Shown: in pieces, positions 57,171 through 64,000 of the stretch | How positions within the stretch are numbered: position 1 is the stretch's first letter | Layout: each line of letters begins with the position of its first letter | DNA from: Actinomycetales bacterium | GTDB lineage: Bacteria > Actinomycetota > Actinomycetes > Actinomycetales > Cellulomonadaceae | DNA length: 64,000 bases | Direction: 5' to 3' | NCBI GenBank assembly: GCA_020444245.1 | Contig: JAHLLI010000007.1 | Coordinates: forward strand, 62,001-126,000 | Notes under the pieces: generated by a model | Database searches by the model: none | The model's input: the letters and a program-made list of their open reading frames with translations, nothing else | Told to the model about the DNA's origin: nothing | Position numbers and translations under genes: made by a program

Positions 57171-58161
57171 GGTTCGCCCCCAGCCGGTCGGCCATCGCCA
57201 CGGCGTCGCGCAGCCGCCGCAGCACGGACTCGCGCAGGCTCGCCGGCTCAAGCACCAGCACCGCGTCGGTGTAGGCGGTGATCTCGTCCGCCAGGTCGCT
57301 GGCCCGGGTGTAGGGCACCGCGACCAGGTCCCAGCCCTCGGGCGCCGGCGGACCGGGCTCGGCGGTCGGTCTGGCCCTGGCCCGCAGGGCCTCGGCCCGC
57401 TCCGGGGCGATCGCGAGCCAAGCCGTCCGTGCCTCGGCCTCCTGGGCCGAGTCGAGCAGTGCGCGCGGGTCCGCGCCCTCGGGCACCTGGTAGTCGCCGG
57501 GGTCGGCCGCGTGACCGACCTGGCCGACGATCCGGCTCAGCCGGAACACCCGCGGAGCGCCGCGGTCCCGGTCCAGCCCCACGAGGTACCACCCGCCCCG
57601 GCTGGCCAGCAGCCGCCACGGCTCGACGGTGCGCTCGCGCACCTCCCCCGTGCTGGCCGCCCGATAGGTGAACCGCACGGGCTGGCGGACGGCCGCCGCG
57701 TCCAGGAGCGGGCCCAGCGCCGGACCGGCCGGGTGCACGCGCGGGGCCAGGCCCAGCACGTCCGGCTCGGCCGGGCGCACGCCCACCACCGCGAGCTTGG
57801 TCAGCGCCCGCGACGCCTCCGCTCGCAGGGTCTGGTCCTGCCAGAACTCCGCGGCCAGCGCGAGCACGCCGAGCTGTGCGGCGGACAGCTCCATGGGCGC
57901 CAGCGCGTAGGCGTCGACGTCCACGCGGTAGCCCTGCTCGTCGCCGTGGGCCGCGCCGGTGACCGTGAGCACCGGGACGCCGAGATCACGCAGCGTCTCC
58001 TTGTCGCGCTCGAACATCCGCTCGAAGGCGTCCGTGCTGGGCGCATGGTCGTAGCCCGCGACGGACGAGCGGATCTGCTCCTTGGTCATCTTGCCCGTGG
58101 TGTTCACCAGGGCGATGACCAGGTTGAGCAGCCGCTCGGCGGGAGGCAGGGCGTCGGGCAT
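57163..58161 (-). CDS. pafB: WYL-domain regulator PafB
   Basis: A 332-residue partner of PafC. The N-terminal helix-turn-helix (RLLNLVIALVNTTGKMTKEQIRSSVAGYDH, ERDKETLRDLGVPV) and the WYL core (RFTYRAASTGEVRERTVEPWRLLASRGGWYLVGLD, FRLSRI) are clear. ATG at 58161 has a -10-like TAGCGT 7 bases upstream. In Mycobacterium these genes lie by the proteasome accessory gene pafA, which is not in this window. Confidence 0.92.
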   Translation of the reverse strand: MPDALPPAERLLNLVIALVNTTGKMTKEQIRSSVAGYDHAPSTDAFERMFERDKETLRDLGVPVLTVTGAAHGDEQGYRVDVDAYALAPMELSAAQLGVLALAAEFWQDQTLRAEASRALTKLAVVGVRPAEPDVLGLAPRVHPAGPALGPLLDAAAVRQPVRFTYRAASTGEVRERTVEPWRLLASRGGWYLVGLDRDRGAPRVFRLSRIVGQVGHAADPGDYQVPEGADPRALLDSAQEAEARTAWLAIAPERAEALRARARPTAEPGPPAPEGWDLVAVPYTRASDLADEITAYTDAVLVLEPASLRESVLRRLRDAVAMADRLGANHG

Positions 58162-58168
58162 CGCCCCA

Positions 58169-58187
58169 ACGCTAGCGCCGGTAGCGT
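58169..58187. promoter_or_regulatory. Mirrored divergent promoters between pafB and the DUF3866 gene
   Basis: The 32-base gap contains TAGCGT reading right (58182-58187, 6 bases before GTG 58194) and TAGCGT reading left (58169-58174, 7 bases before ATG 58161). Both suit leaderless transcripts. Confidence 0.5.
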
Positions 58188-58193
58188 TCAGGG

Positions 58194-59342
58194 GTGATCT
58201 CCTGGCGCGCGGGAACGGTGGTCCAGGTCGACAGGCGCTGGTCCGGTGCCGTCGAGCTGCGTGTCGCCCTCGAGCGGCCGGTGGGTGACGGCGACGAGGT
58301 GCGGGCCCTGGCCTACCCGGCGCTGACCGGCGAGCCCGAAGCGGGTGACCGCGTTCTCCTCAACGTCTCGGCCCAGGCCAGGGGCCTGGGCACCGGTGGG
58401 TACGCCCTGGTGGTGGCCCTGCCGGACCGTCTGCCGCCCGACCCTCCCCCGGGTCCGGGCCACCTCGTCAAGGCCCGCTACACCCCGCTGCAGGCGATGG
58501 TCCTCGGCGTGGACGAGCAGGAGTCCGAGCACCACGCGACGCTGATCGGCGCCGACGACCTCGCGGGCCTGCCCGTGGTGGTCGCGGACCTGCACTCCGC
58601 GGTGCCCGCCGTGCTCGCCGGCGCGCGCTGGGCGGCCGAGCGGGCCGGGCGGCGCCCGCCTCGCGCGGTCTACCTCATGACGGACGGAGGCGCGCTGCCG
58701 GCCTGGTTCTCCCGCACCGTCGCGGGCCTGCGCGACGCGGGCTGGGTCGCCGCCACGGTCACCGTCGGGCAGGCGTTCGGCGGCGACCTCGAGGCGGTCA
58801 CCGTGCACTCCGGCCTGCTCGCCGCCTACCTGGTGGCCCGCGCGGAGCTGGTGGTGGTCGCACAGGGTCCCGGCAACCTCGGCACCGGGACCCGCTGGGG
58901 GTACTCCGGCGTCGCCGCCGGCGAGGCGGTGAACGCGATCGGGGTGCTCGGCGGGCACCCCGTCGCGGCGCTGCGGGTCTCCGGTGCTGACCCGCGGGAC
59001 CGTCACCGGGGGGTCTCGCACCACTCGCTGACCGCGTACGGCCGGGTCGCGCTCGCTCCCGCCGACCTCGTCGTGCCCACCGTCGAGCCTGGCGACCCGC
59101 TGACGTCCGAACGGGCAGCCCTGCTCGCCCACGTCGCCCGGCAGGCCGACGACCTGTGCCCGCCCCACCGCCGGGTCGACGTGCCCACCGGTCCCGCGTT
59201 GCGCGCCGCCCTGGCCGCGTCCCCGGTCGGGCTGTCGACCATGGGACGCAGGCTCGAGGAGGACCCGGAGGCCTTCCTGGCGGCGGCCGCCGCCGGCGTG
59301 CACGCCGAGTCCCTGGGCGCCGCGCGCCGACCTGGGGCCTGA
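58194..59342 (+). CDS. DUF3866 family protein
   Basis: A 382-residue protein, GTG 58194, probably leaderless. The family pattern includes the N-terminal beta-rich part (GAVELRVALERPVGDGDEVRALAYPALTG), YTPLQAMVLGVDEQESEHH near 100, YLMTDGGALPAWFS near 160, and GPGNLGTGTRWGYSGVAAGEAVN near 230. DUF3866 is common in actinobacteria beside pafBC and tat genes. No reaction is known. Confidence 0.87.
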   Translation: MISWRAGTVVQVDRRWSGAVELRVALERPVGDGDEVRALAYPALTGEPEAGDRVLLNVSAQARGLGTGGYALVVALPDRLPPDPPPGPGHLVKARYTPLQAMVLGVDEQESEHHATLIGADDLAGLPVVVADLHSAVPAVLAGARWAAERAGRRPPRAVYLMTDGGALPAWFSRTVAGLRDAGWVAATVTVGQAFGGDLEAVTVHSGLLAAYLVARAELVVVAQGPGNLGTGTRWGYSGVAAGEAVNAIGVLGGHPVAALRVSGADPRDRHRGVSHHSLTAYGRVALAPADLVVPTVEPGDPLTSERAALLAHVARQADDLCPPHRRVDVPTGPALRAALAASPVGLSTMGRRLEEDPEAFLAAAAAGVHAESLGAARRPGA

Positions 59343-59349
59343 ACGCCGC

Positions 59350-59799
59350 TCAGCTGTCCCGGTCGGTCGTCGAGTGAAGCGCCACGAGGGTCGCCAACCG
59401 GCCTGCCTCCACCATGGCCCGTGCGCCGTCCGCGGCCTGGATCGCCATGACGGCAAGGGTGTCACCGTCGGCGAGATCGAGCTGGACCCACGGTCGCCCC
59501 TGACCGAACCGCACCGAGACGATCTCCGCCCAGGCGACCCGCCGGGTCAGCAGCAGGTTGCGGACCACCAGCCCCTCGGCGTCCGGCACCGCCCGGACCA
59601 TCGCCTGGCGGGACAGGAACCAGCCGACGAGGGCCCCGAACCCCACGATCCCCACCCGGTCGCCGAGCGCCACGCGGTCGCCAGCCACCGACGGCAGCGC
59701 CAGGGCCAGCACGAGCGCGAGGACGACCACGGCCGCAGCCACCGACCACGCCACCCAACGCGCGAGCCGCGGGGCGAACGGGCGGTGCAGCTCGTCCAC
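59350..59799 (-). CDS. PH-domain membrane protein (bPH type)
   Basis: A 149-residue protein with two N-terminal helices (WSVAAAVVVLALVLALAL, VGIVGFGALVGWFL) and a C-terminal bacterial PH-like domain (GLVVRNLLLTRRVAWAEIVSVRFGQGRPWVQLDLADGDTLAVMAIQ). The strand NLLLTRRVAWAEIVSVRF is typical. It lies between hisG and a convergent DUF3866 gene with a 7-base gap. Similar proteins adjoin his and rib genes across actinobacteria. Function unknown. Confidence 0.82.
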   Translation of the reverse strand: MDELHRPFAPRLARWVAWSVAAAVVVLALVLALALPSVAGDRVALGDRVGIVGFGALVGWFLSRQAMVRAVPDAEGLVVRNLLLTRRVAWAEIVSVRFGQGRPWVQLDLADGDTLAVMAIQAADGARAMVEAGRLATLVALHSTTDRDS

Positions 59800-59807
59800 C
59801 AGTCAGC

Positions 59808-60656
59808 TCACAACCGGCACGCGTGGATCTGGGTCACGAGAATCGCTCGCGCACCGAGGTCGTACAACGCGTCCATCACCTGGTTGGTCTGCTCGCGGCG
59901 CACCATGGCGCGCACGGCGGACCACTCGGAGTTGTGCAGCGGCGAGACGGTCGCGGACTCCAGGCCCGGGGTGAGCGCCACCGCCTGGTCGACCAGCACG
60001 TTCGGCACGTCGTAGTCGAGCAGCACGTACCGCTCGGCGACCATCACACCCTGCAGGCGGCGGGTCAGGACCTCCACGGCGGCCTCGACCTCCGGACGGC
60101 CGGCGGGCCTGATCAGCACCGCCTCGGACCGCAGGATCGGCTCGCCGAAGATCTCCAGCCCGGCGGCGCGCAGCGTCGACCCGGTCTCGACGACGTCCGC
60201 GACCACGTCCGCCACGCCCAGCTGGACCGCGGACTCCACCGCGCCGTCCAGGCGCACCACGCTGGCCTCGACACCGCGCTGGGTCAGGTAGGCGCTGACC
60301 AGGCCCGGGTAGGACGTCGCGACCCGCCGGCCGGCGATCCCGGCGACGTCGGCCACCGTCGTGCTGCGGGCGGCGAACCGGAACGTCGAGCCGCCGAACC
60401 CGAGCGCCATGTGCTCGACCGCCTGCGCCCCGGAGTCCAGCAGCAGGTCGCGGCCGGTGACGCCGGCGTCGATCGTGCCGGAGCCCACGTACTCGGCGAT
60501 GTCACGGGGCCGCAGGTAGAAGAACTCGACGTCGTTGTCCGGGTCGACCAGGACGAGCTCGCGCGAGTCACGCCGCTGGTGGTAGCCGGCCTCGCGGAGC
60601 ATCGCGGCAGCGGGCTCGGACAGCGACCCCTTGTTCGGCAGGGCGATGCGCAGCAT
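59808..60656 (-). CDS. hisG: ATP phosphoribosyltransferase (long form)
   Basis: First step of histidine synthesis: ATP plus PRPP to phosphoribosyl-ATP. The 282-residue protein begins ATG 60656 ([17 protein letters not shown]) and shows [21 protein letters not shown] near 55 and the PRPP loop [17 protein letters not shown] near 150. The C-terminal ACT-like domain (about 205-282) makes it the long form, inhibited by histidine. hisE precedes it on the same strand, 50 bases away. Confidence 0.95.
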   Translation of the reverse strand: MLRIALPNKGSLSEPAAAMLREAGYHQRRDSRELVLVDPDNDVEFFYLRPRDIAEYVGSGTIDAGVTGRDLLLDSGAQAVEHMALGFGGSTFRFAARSTTVADVAGIAGRRVATSYPGLVSAYLTQRGVEASVVRLDGAVESAVQLGVADVVADVVETGSTLRAAGLEIFGEPILRSEAVLIRPAGRPEVEAAVEVLTRRLQGVMVAERYVLLDYDVPNVLVDQAVALTPGLESATVSPLHNSEWSAVRAMVRREQTNQVMDALYDLGARAILVTQIHACRL

Positions 60657-60706
60657 GGTTCCTCGTCGGTCGGGTGACCCCGGACGCACCGCCGGGGTCA
60701 CGGGCT

Positions 60707-60970
60707 TCACAGGTGGGTGTACACGTCCTCGAGGGTCAGGCCGCGGGCGAGCATGATCACCTGAAGGTGGTAGAGGAGCTGGGAGATCTCCTCTGCCGTG
60801 CGCTCGTCGCTCTCGTGCTCTGCGGCCATCCACACCTCAGCGGCCTCTTCGACGATCTTCTTGCCGATGCCGTGCACTCCCGCGTCCAGCTCGGCGACCG
60901 TCCGCGATCCGGCGGGCCGGTCCGCCGCCTTGACCGACAGCTCGGCGAACAGCTCCTCGAACGTCTTCAC
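60707..60970 (-). CDS. hisE: Phosphoribosyl-ATP diphosphatase
   Basis: Second step of histidine synthesis, removing pyrophosphate from phosphoribosyl-ATP. An 87-residue protein from GTG 60970 ([21 protein letters not shown]). The MazG-like fold motif is [37 protein letters not shown], supplying the metal-binding glutamates. It forms a two-gene unit with hisG. Confidence 0.93.
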   Translation of the reverse strand: MKTFEELFAELSVKAADRPAGSRTVAELDAGVHGIGKKIVEEAAEVWMAAEHESDERTAEEISQLLYHLQVIMLARGLTLEDVYTHL

Positions 60971-61037
60971 GGTCCGACAGCCTACGGCCGGTGGGACGCC
61001 GGGGGCGCGGCGCGTCCAGCCGGTGGGTGGGTCGGCC

Positions 61038-61757
61038 TCAGGCCGGCACACCGTCCCTGGCGGGTTCGGCCTCGACGTCGGGCCCGGCGGCACGACTGGC
61101 CTTGAGCCACACCGTGAACCCGTAGATCACGAACACCGAGTAGAACGCGTACAGCACGGCCGTGGGGATGTACCCCGAGTGCAGCAGCAGCGGGACGCCG
61201 ACCAGGTCGACCGCGATCCACGCCAACCAGAACTCGTTCCAGCCCCTGGCCATCGCGTAGGTGGCGAGCATCGAGCCGATGAAGATCCACGCGTCGCACC
61301 AGTAGTACCAGCGGGGCGCCGGCCATCCCGCACCGATCGACGCGAAGACCCACTGCGTCAGCAGCAGGCCCCCGACCCACACGCCGGCGAGCACGAGCCG
61401 CTCACCCGCGGTGGCCCACCGGGGCGTGATCGCCGGCGCGCCGCTCGCGTAGGCGTTCCGGCGGCGGACCTGCGCCCACCGCCACCAGCCGTACGCGCTG
61501 GTGATGATGAAGAAGATCTGCCGGCCGGACTGCCCGAACAGCGGCGCACGTCCGTCCGCGGCGTCGAACGTCACGCTGATGTAGACGAAGATCAGCAGCA
61601 CGTTGCCGACGATCCCGACCGGCCACGCCCAGACCCGGCGGCGCATCCCGCCTACGGCCGAGGCGAGCCCGATCAGGACCCCGATGAGCTCCAGCCACCG
61701 CAGCTGGTACGAGCCGATCTGGATGTACGCCTCGTACAGGTGCTTGAGGAATCCCAT
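61038..61757 (-). CDS. PnuC-family vitamin transporter, probably riboflavin (RibM/PnuX type)
   Basis: A 239-residue membrane protein with seven or so helices, including [39 protein letters not shown] and [38 protein letters not shown]. PnuC proteins carry nicotinamide riboside, but members inside riboflavin operons (RibM/PnuX) carry riboflavin. Its place after ribH in a rib operon favours riboflavin. ATG 61757 follows AAAGGACGGACC. Substrate is inferred from context. Confidence 0.82.
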   Translation of the reverse strand: MGFLKHLYEAYIQIGSYQLRWLELIGVLIGLASAVGGMRRRVWAWPVGIVGNVLLIFVYISVTFDAADGRAPLFGQSGRQIFFIITSAYGWWRWAQVRRRNAYASGAPAITPRWATAGERLVLAGVWVGGLLLTQWVFASIGAGWPAPRWYYWCDAWIFIGSMLATYAMARGWNEFWLAWIAVDLVGVPLLLHSGYIPTAVLYAFYSVFVIYGFTVWLKASRAAGPDVEAEPARDGVPA

Positions 61758-61798
61758 CGGGCAGGTCCGTCCTTTCGTCCAGTGATCAGCAGTGTGCG

Positions 61799-62305
61799 TC
61801 AGTCACGTGCCGTGCGCGCGCCGCGCCCCGCGGCTGCCCGCAGCGCCAGTGCCGTCGTCACCGCCGCGTGCGCGGCCTCGGCGCCCTTGTCCTCGCGGGA
61901 GCCGGGGAGCCCGGCGCGGTCGAGCGCCTGCTGCTCGTCGTCGCAGGTCAGCACCCCGAACCCGACAGGGACACCGGTGTCGACGGTGACCTGCGTGAGA
62001 CCGACGGTGGCCGCCTGGCACACGTAGTCGAAGTGCGGGGTGCCGCCGCGGATCACCACGCCGAGCGCCACAACGGCGTCGTAGCCCGCCCTGGCGAACC
62101 GGGCCGCGGCCACCGGCAGCTCGAACGAGCCGGGCACCCGCACCACGGTCAGCCGCCCGCCGGTCACGCCTGCGTCGGTCAGGACGCGCAGCGCGCCGTC
62201 GAGCAGCCCGCCCATCACCTGCTCGTGCCAGCTCGCCGCCACCACGGCGACGCGGACGTCACCGCCGTCCAGCCGGTCCAGCTCCGGAGCTCCGTGCCCG
62301 CTCAT
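61799..62305 (-). CDS. ribH: 6,7-dimethyl-8-ribityllumazine synthase
   Basis: Penultimate step of riboflavin synthesis. A 168-residue protein starting ATG 62305 ([20 protein letters not shown]). Family motifs: [16 protein letters not shown] near 23, [17 protein letters not shown] near 54, [24 protein letters not shown] near 80 and [21 protein letters not shown] near 115. The start overlaps the ribBA stop (ATGA). A variable Ala/Arg-rich C-terminus follows. Confidence 0.95.
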   Translation of the reverse strand: MSGHGAPELDRLDGGDVRVAVVAASWHEQVMGGLLDGALRVLTDAGVTGGRLTVVRVPGSFELPVAAARFARAGYDAVVALGVVIRGGTPHFDYVCQAATVGLTQVTVDTGVPVGFGVLTCDDEQQALDRAGLPGSREDKGAEAAHAAVTTALALRAAAGRGARTARD

Positions 62306-63573
62306 TCGTCCTCCTGTGTCCAGCTCAGCAGATGTCCCATCTCGGTGCGCTTGGTGGCCAGGTACGCGGCGTTCTCCGGCGTGCGGCCGACCTCCAGAGC
62401 CACCCGGTCCACGATGTCGATCCCGTGGGCGCGCAGCCCGGAGACCTTCGCGGGGTTGTTCGTGAGCAGCCGGACCCCGTCCACGCCGAGGTCGGCGAGG
62501 ATCGCGGCGGCGGCGCCGTACTCGCGGCGGTCCGCCGGCAGCCCCAGGTCGAGGTTGGCCTGGACCGTGTCGCGCCCGGAGTCCTGCAGGGCGTACGCGT
62601 CGATCTTGGCCTTCAGGCCGATGCCGCGCCCCTCGTGCCCGCGCAGGTAGACCACGGCACCGCCCTCCCGGGCGACCTGGGCCATCGCGGCGTGGAGCTG
62701 GGCGCCGCAGTCGCACCGCCGCGACCCGAACGCGTCGCCGGTCAGGCACTCCGAGTGGACCCGGACCACCGGCGTGGGCGCGGGCGAGGCGACCTCGACC
62801 GGCACGAGGGCGACGTGCTCCGCGCCGGTGCGCAGGTCGCGGTAGCCGTGCATGACGAAGGTGCCGTCCGCCGTCGGCAGGGTCGCGGTCCCGGTGCGGT
62901 GCACCCGCTCGGTCGCCGCGGCCTGCGGCTCGGGACCGGGCAGGTCGTCGTGCGCGAGGCGCCAGGCGGCCAGCTCGGTGATCGTCAGGATGACCAGGCC
63001 CGTCTGCGCGGCCAGGCCGGCGGCGTCGGTCAGGCGCATCATCGCCCCGTCGTCGTGCACGAGCTCGGCGATACCCGCGACCGGGTCCAACCCGGCGAGC
63101 CGGCACAGGTCCACGGCGGCCTCGGTGTGCCCGCCGCGGTGCAGGACGCCGCCCGGCACCGCGCGCAGCGGCAGCACGTGCCCAGGGCGGATGACGTCGT
63201 CCGGGCCGGCCGACGGGTCGGCCAGCACCTGCAGGGTCCGGGCGCGGTCGGCCGCCGAGATGCCGGTCGTGACGCCGTGCGCCGCGTCGACGGTCACGGT
63301 GTACGCGGTGCGGCGCGGGTCCTCGCTGCGCGGCACCATCAGGGGCAGGTGCAGCGCGTCGGCGCGCGCGGCCGGCATCGGGGCGCACAGGTACCCGGAC
63401 GAGTGCCGGACCACCCACGCGACCCACTCGGGGGTCGCCGTGCCGGCCGCGAGCACCACGTCGACCTCGTTCTCCCGGTCGGCCGAGTCGGCCACGAGCA
63501 CCGGAAGGCCCGCCCGGAGCGCGTCGAGCGCTTGCTCGACGGTGCCCAGCTCGGTCACCGGCGCGGCGCTCAC
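62302..63573 (-). CDS. ribBA: Bifunctional 3,4-dihydroxy-2-butanone-4-phosphate synthase / GTP cyclohydrolase II
   Basis: Makes both precursors of the lumazine ring. The 423-residue protein has an N-terminal RibB domain (residues 1-205; [15 protein letters not shown] near 30, [26 protein letters not shown] near 128-155) and a C-terminal RibA domain ([23 protein letters not shown] near 262 with zinc cysteines, [16 protein letters not shown] near 295). The RibB acidic loop reads RENEVD where most enzymes have RENEGD, a notable change. GTG/ATG overlaps on both sides tie it into the rib operon. Confidence 0.94.
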   Translation of the reverse strand: MSAAPVTELGTVEQALDALRAGLPVLVADSADRENEVDVVLAAGTATPEWVAWVVRHSSGYLCAPMPAARADALHLPLMVPRSEDPRRTAYTVTVDAAHGVTTGISAADRARTLQVLADPSAGPDDVIRPGHVLPLRAVPGGVLHRGGHTEAAVDLCRLAGLDPVAGIAELVHDDGAMMRLTDAAGLAAQTGLVILTITELAAWRLAHDDLPGPEPQAAATERVHRTGTATLPTADGTFVMHGYRDLRTGAEHVALVPVEVASPAPTPVVRVHSECLTGDAFGSRRCDCGAQLHAAMAQVAREGGAVVYLRGHEGRGIGLKAKIDAYALQDSGRDTVQANLDLGLPADRREYGAAAAILADLGVDGVRLLTNNPAKVSGLRAHGIDIVDRVALEVGRTPENAAYLATKRTEMGHLLSWTQEDE

Positions 63574-64000
63574 GCGACACCCGGCCAGGTCATGGCGCCG
63601 GTGGTGACCAGGCGCTCGACGTACTTGGCGATCACGTCGACCTCGAGGTTCACCGGGTCACCGGGCACCAGGCGCCCGAGGGTCGTGACCTCGAGCGTCG
63701 TGGGGATGAGGGACACCCCGAACGCCGCCTCCTCGACCCACGTCACGGTCAGCGACACGCCGCTCACCGCGATCGAGCCCTTCTCGGCGATGTAGCGGGC
63801 CAGTGCCGCCGGGCAGTCGAACGCCAGGTCGTCCCAGCGCTCGCCCGGGGTGCGGGACCGCAGGGTGCCCACCCCGTCGACGTGCCCCTGGACCAGGTGC
63901 CCGTCGAGGCGGCCGTCGGCTCGCACCGCACGCTCGAGGTTGACCCGTGCACCCGCCTCCAGGGCACCGAGGGCCGTGCGGTCCAGGGTCTCGGGCATCA
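63570..64000 (-). CDS. ribE: Riboflavin synthase alpha subunit (5' end outside window)
   Basis: The C-terminal part of riboflavin synthase, last step of the pathway. Visible are the end of the first lumazine-binding barrel ([25 protein letters not shown]) and much of the second ([56 protein letters not shown]). The N-terminus (usually MFTGIVEE...) lies beyond base 64000, so an ATG inside the window is not the true start. Its stop overlaps the ribBA start. Confidence 0.92.
   Translation of the reverse strand, partial: MPETLDRTALGALEAGARVNLERAVRADGRLDGHLVQGHVDGVGTLRSRTPGERWDDLAFDCPAALARYIAEKGSIAVSGVSLTVTWVEEAAFGVSLIPTTLEVTTLGRLVPGDPVNLEVDVIAKYVERLVTTGAMTWPGVA

Noticed and set aside
1-64000. 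CRISPR arrays, tRNA or rRNA genes, insertion sequences
   Set aside because: No repeat-spacer pattern, no tRNA T-arm/anticodon arrangement, no rRNA segments and no transposase motifs were seen on reading the window.

Overview
The window is very GC-rich and its gene families are actinobacterial: RbpA, PafB/PafC, the GarA/FtsR cluster, HelY, a B12-dependent NrdJ, and a dif-like site of actinobacterial type. Codon use is strongly biased to G/C in the third position, and many starts are GTG or lack a leader. The gene mix and the pyruvate:ferredoxin oxidoreductase suggest a facultatively anaerobic member of the Micrococcales, perhaps Cellulomonadaceae. That placement is inference from content, not a database match.

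Region 1-4100 holds a truncated DUF255 (YyaL-type) gene, two small genes and an UppP-type phosphatase. Region 4098-11980 is a two-gene operon: a 1662-residue pyruvate:ferredoxin oxidoreductase-like protein, then a 949-residue fusion of an NfnB/GltD-like and an NfnA/PyrK-like module, closed by a strong hairpin terminator. Region 12766-14506 is a persulfide-detoxification pair behind a perfect CsoR/CstR-type palindrome. Region 14506-15550 is a two-gene unit behind a perfect LexA box. Region 15565-17145 is a VanY-like peptidase.

Region 17341-25639 is a vitamin B12 island. It has the B12-dependent ribonucleotide reductase nrdJ (with NrdR-like and DnaA-like boxes), an ECF transporter operon with a transcobalamin-like surface protein under a cobalamin riboswitch, and a divergent cobalamin adenosyltransferase. 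Region 25688-28519 has PilZ, threonine aldolase and App1-type genes. Region 28658-33857 is the conserved pgsA/DUF881/sbp/DUF881/garA/ftsR/bifunctional nuclease/MerR cluster, followed by pyruvate carboxylase and a metallo-beta-lactamase-fold hydrolase.

The most unusual element lies at 38629-46268: an integrated filamentous phage (inovirus) of about 7.6 kb sitting in the chromosomal dif site. It carries a string of tiny membrane proteins, a clear major coat protein followed by a hairpin terminator, a large adsorption-type protein, a short Zot/pI ATPase, a RepSA-like HUH replication initiator and its own SSB. Joining its two ends across the 15-bp att core restores one open frame of 127 codons, so attP lies inside a phage gene that integration splits. 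Three phage genes (rep, ssb and the split gene) share a leader made of a TTGCAG-loop hairpin and the decamer ACAACAAGGA just before the start codon, a possible phage RNA regulon.

Region 46356-64000 returns to chromosomal housekeeping: a GlcG/HbpS-like protein, rbpA behind a SigR-type promoter, lnt, an amidohydrolase, helY, a diacylglycerol-kinase-like gene, tatC/tatA, pafC/pafB, DUF3866, a PH-domain protein, hisG/hisE and a riboflavin operon (transporter, ribH, ribBA, ribE) that runs off the right edge. No rRNA, tRNA, CRISPR array or insertion sequence was recognised.
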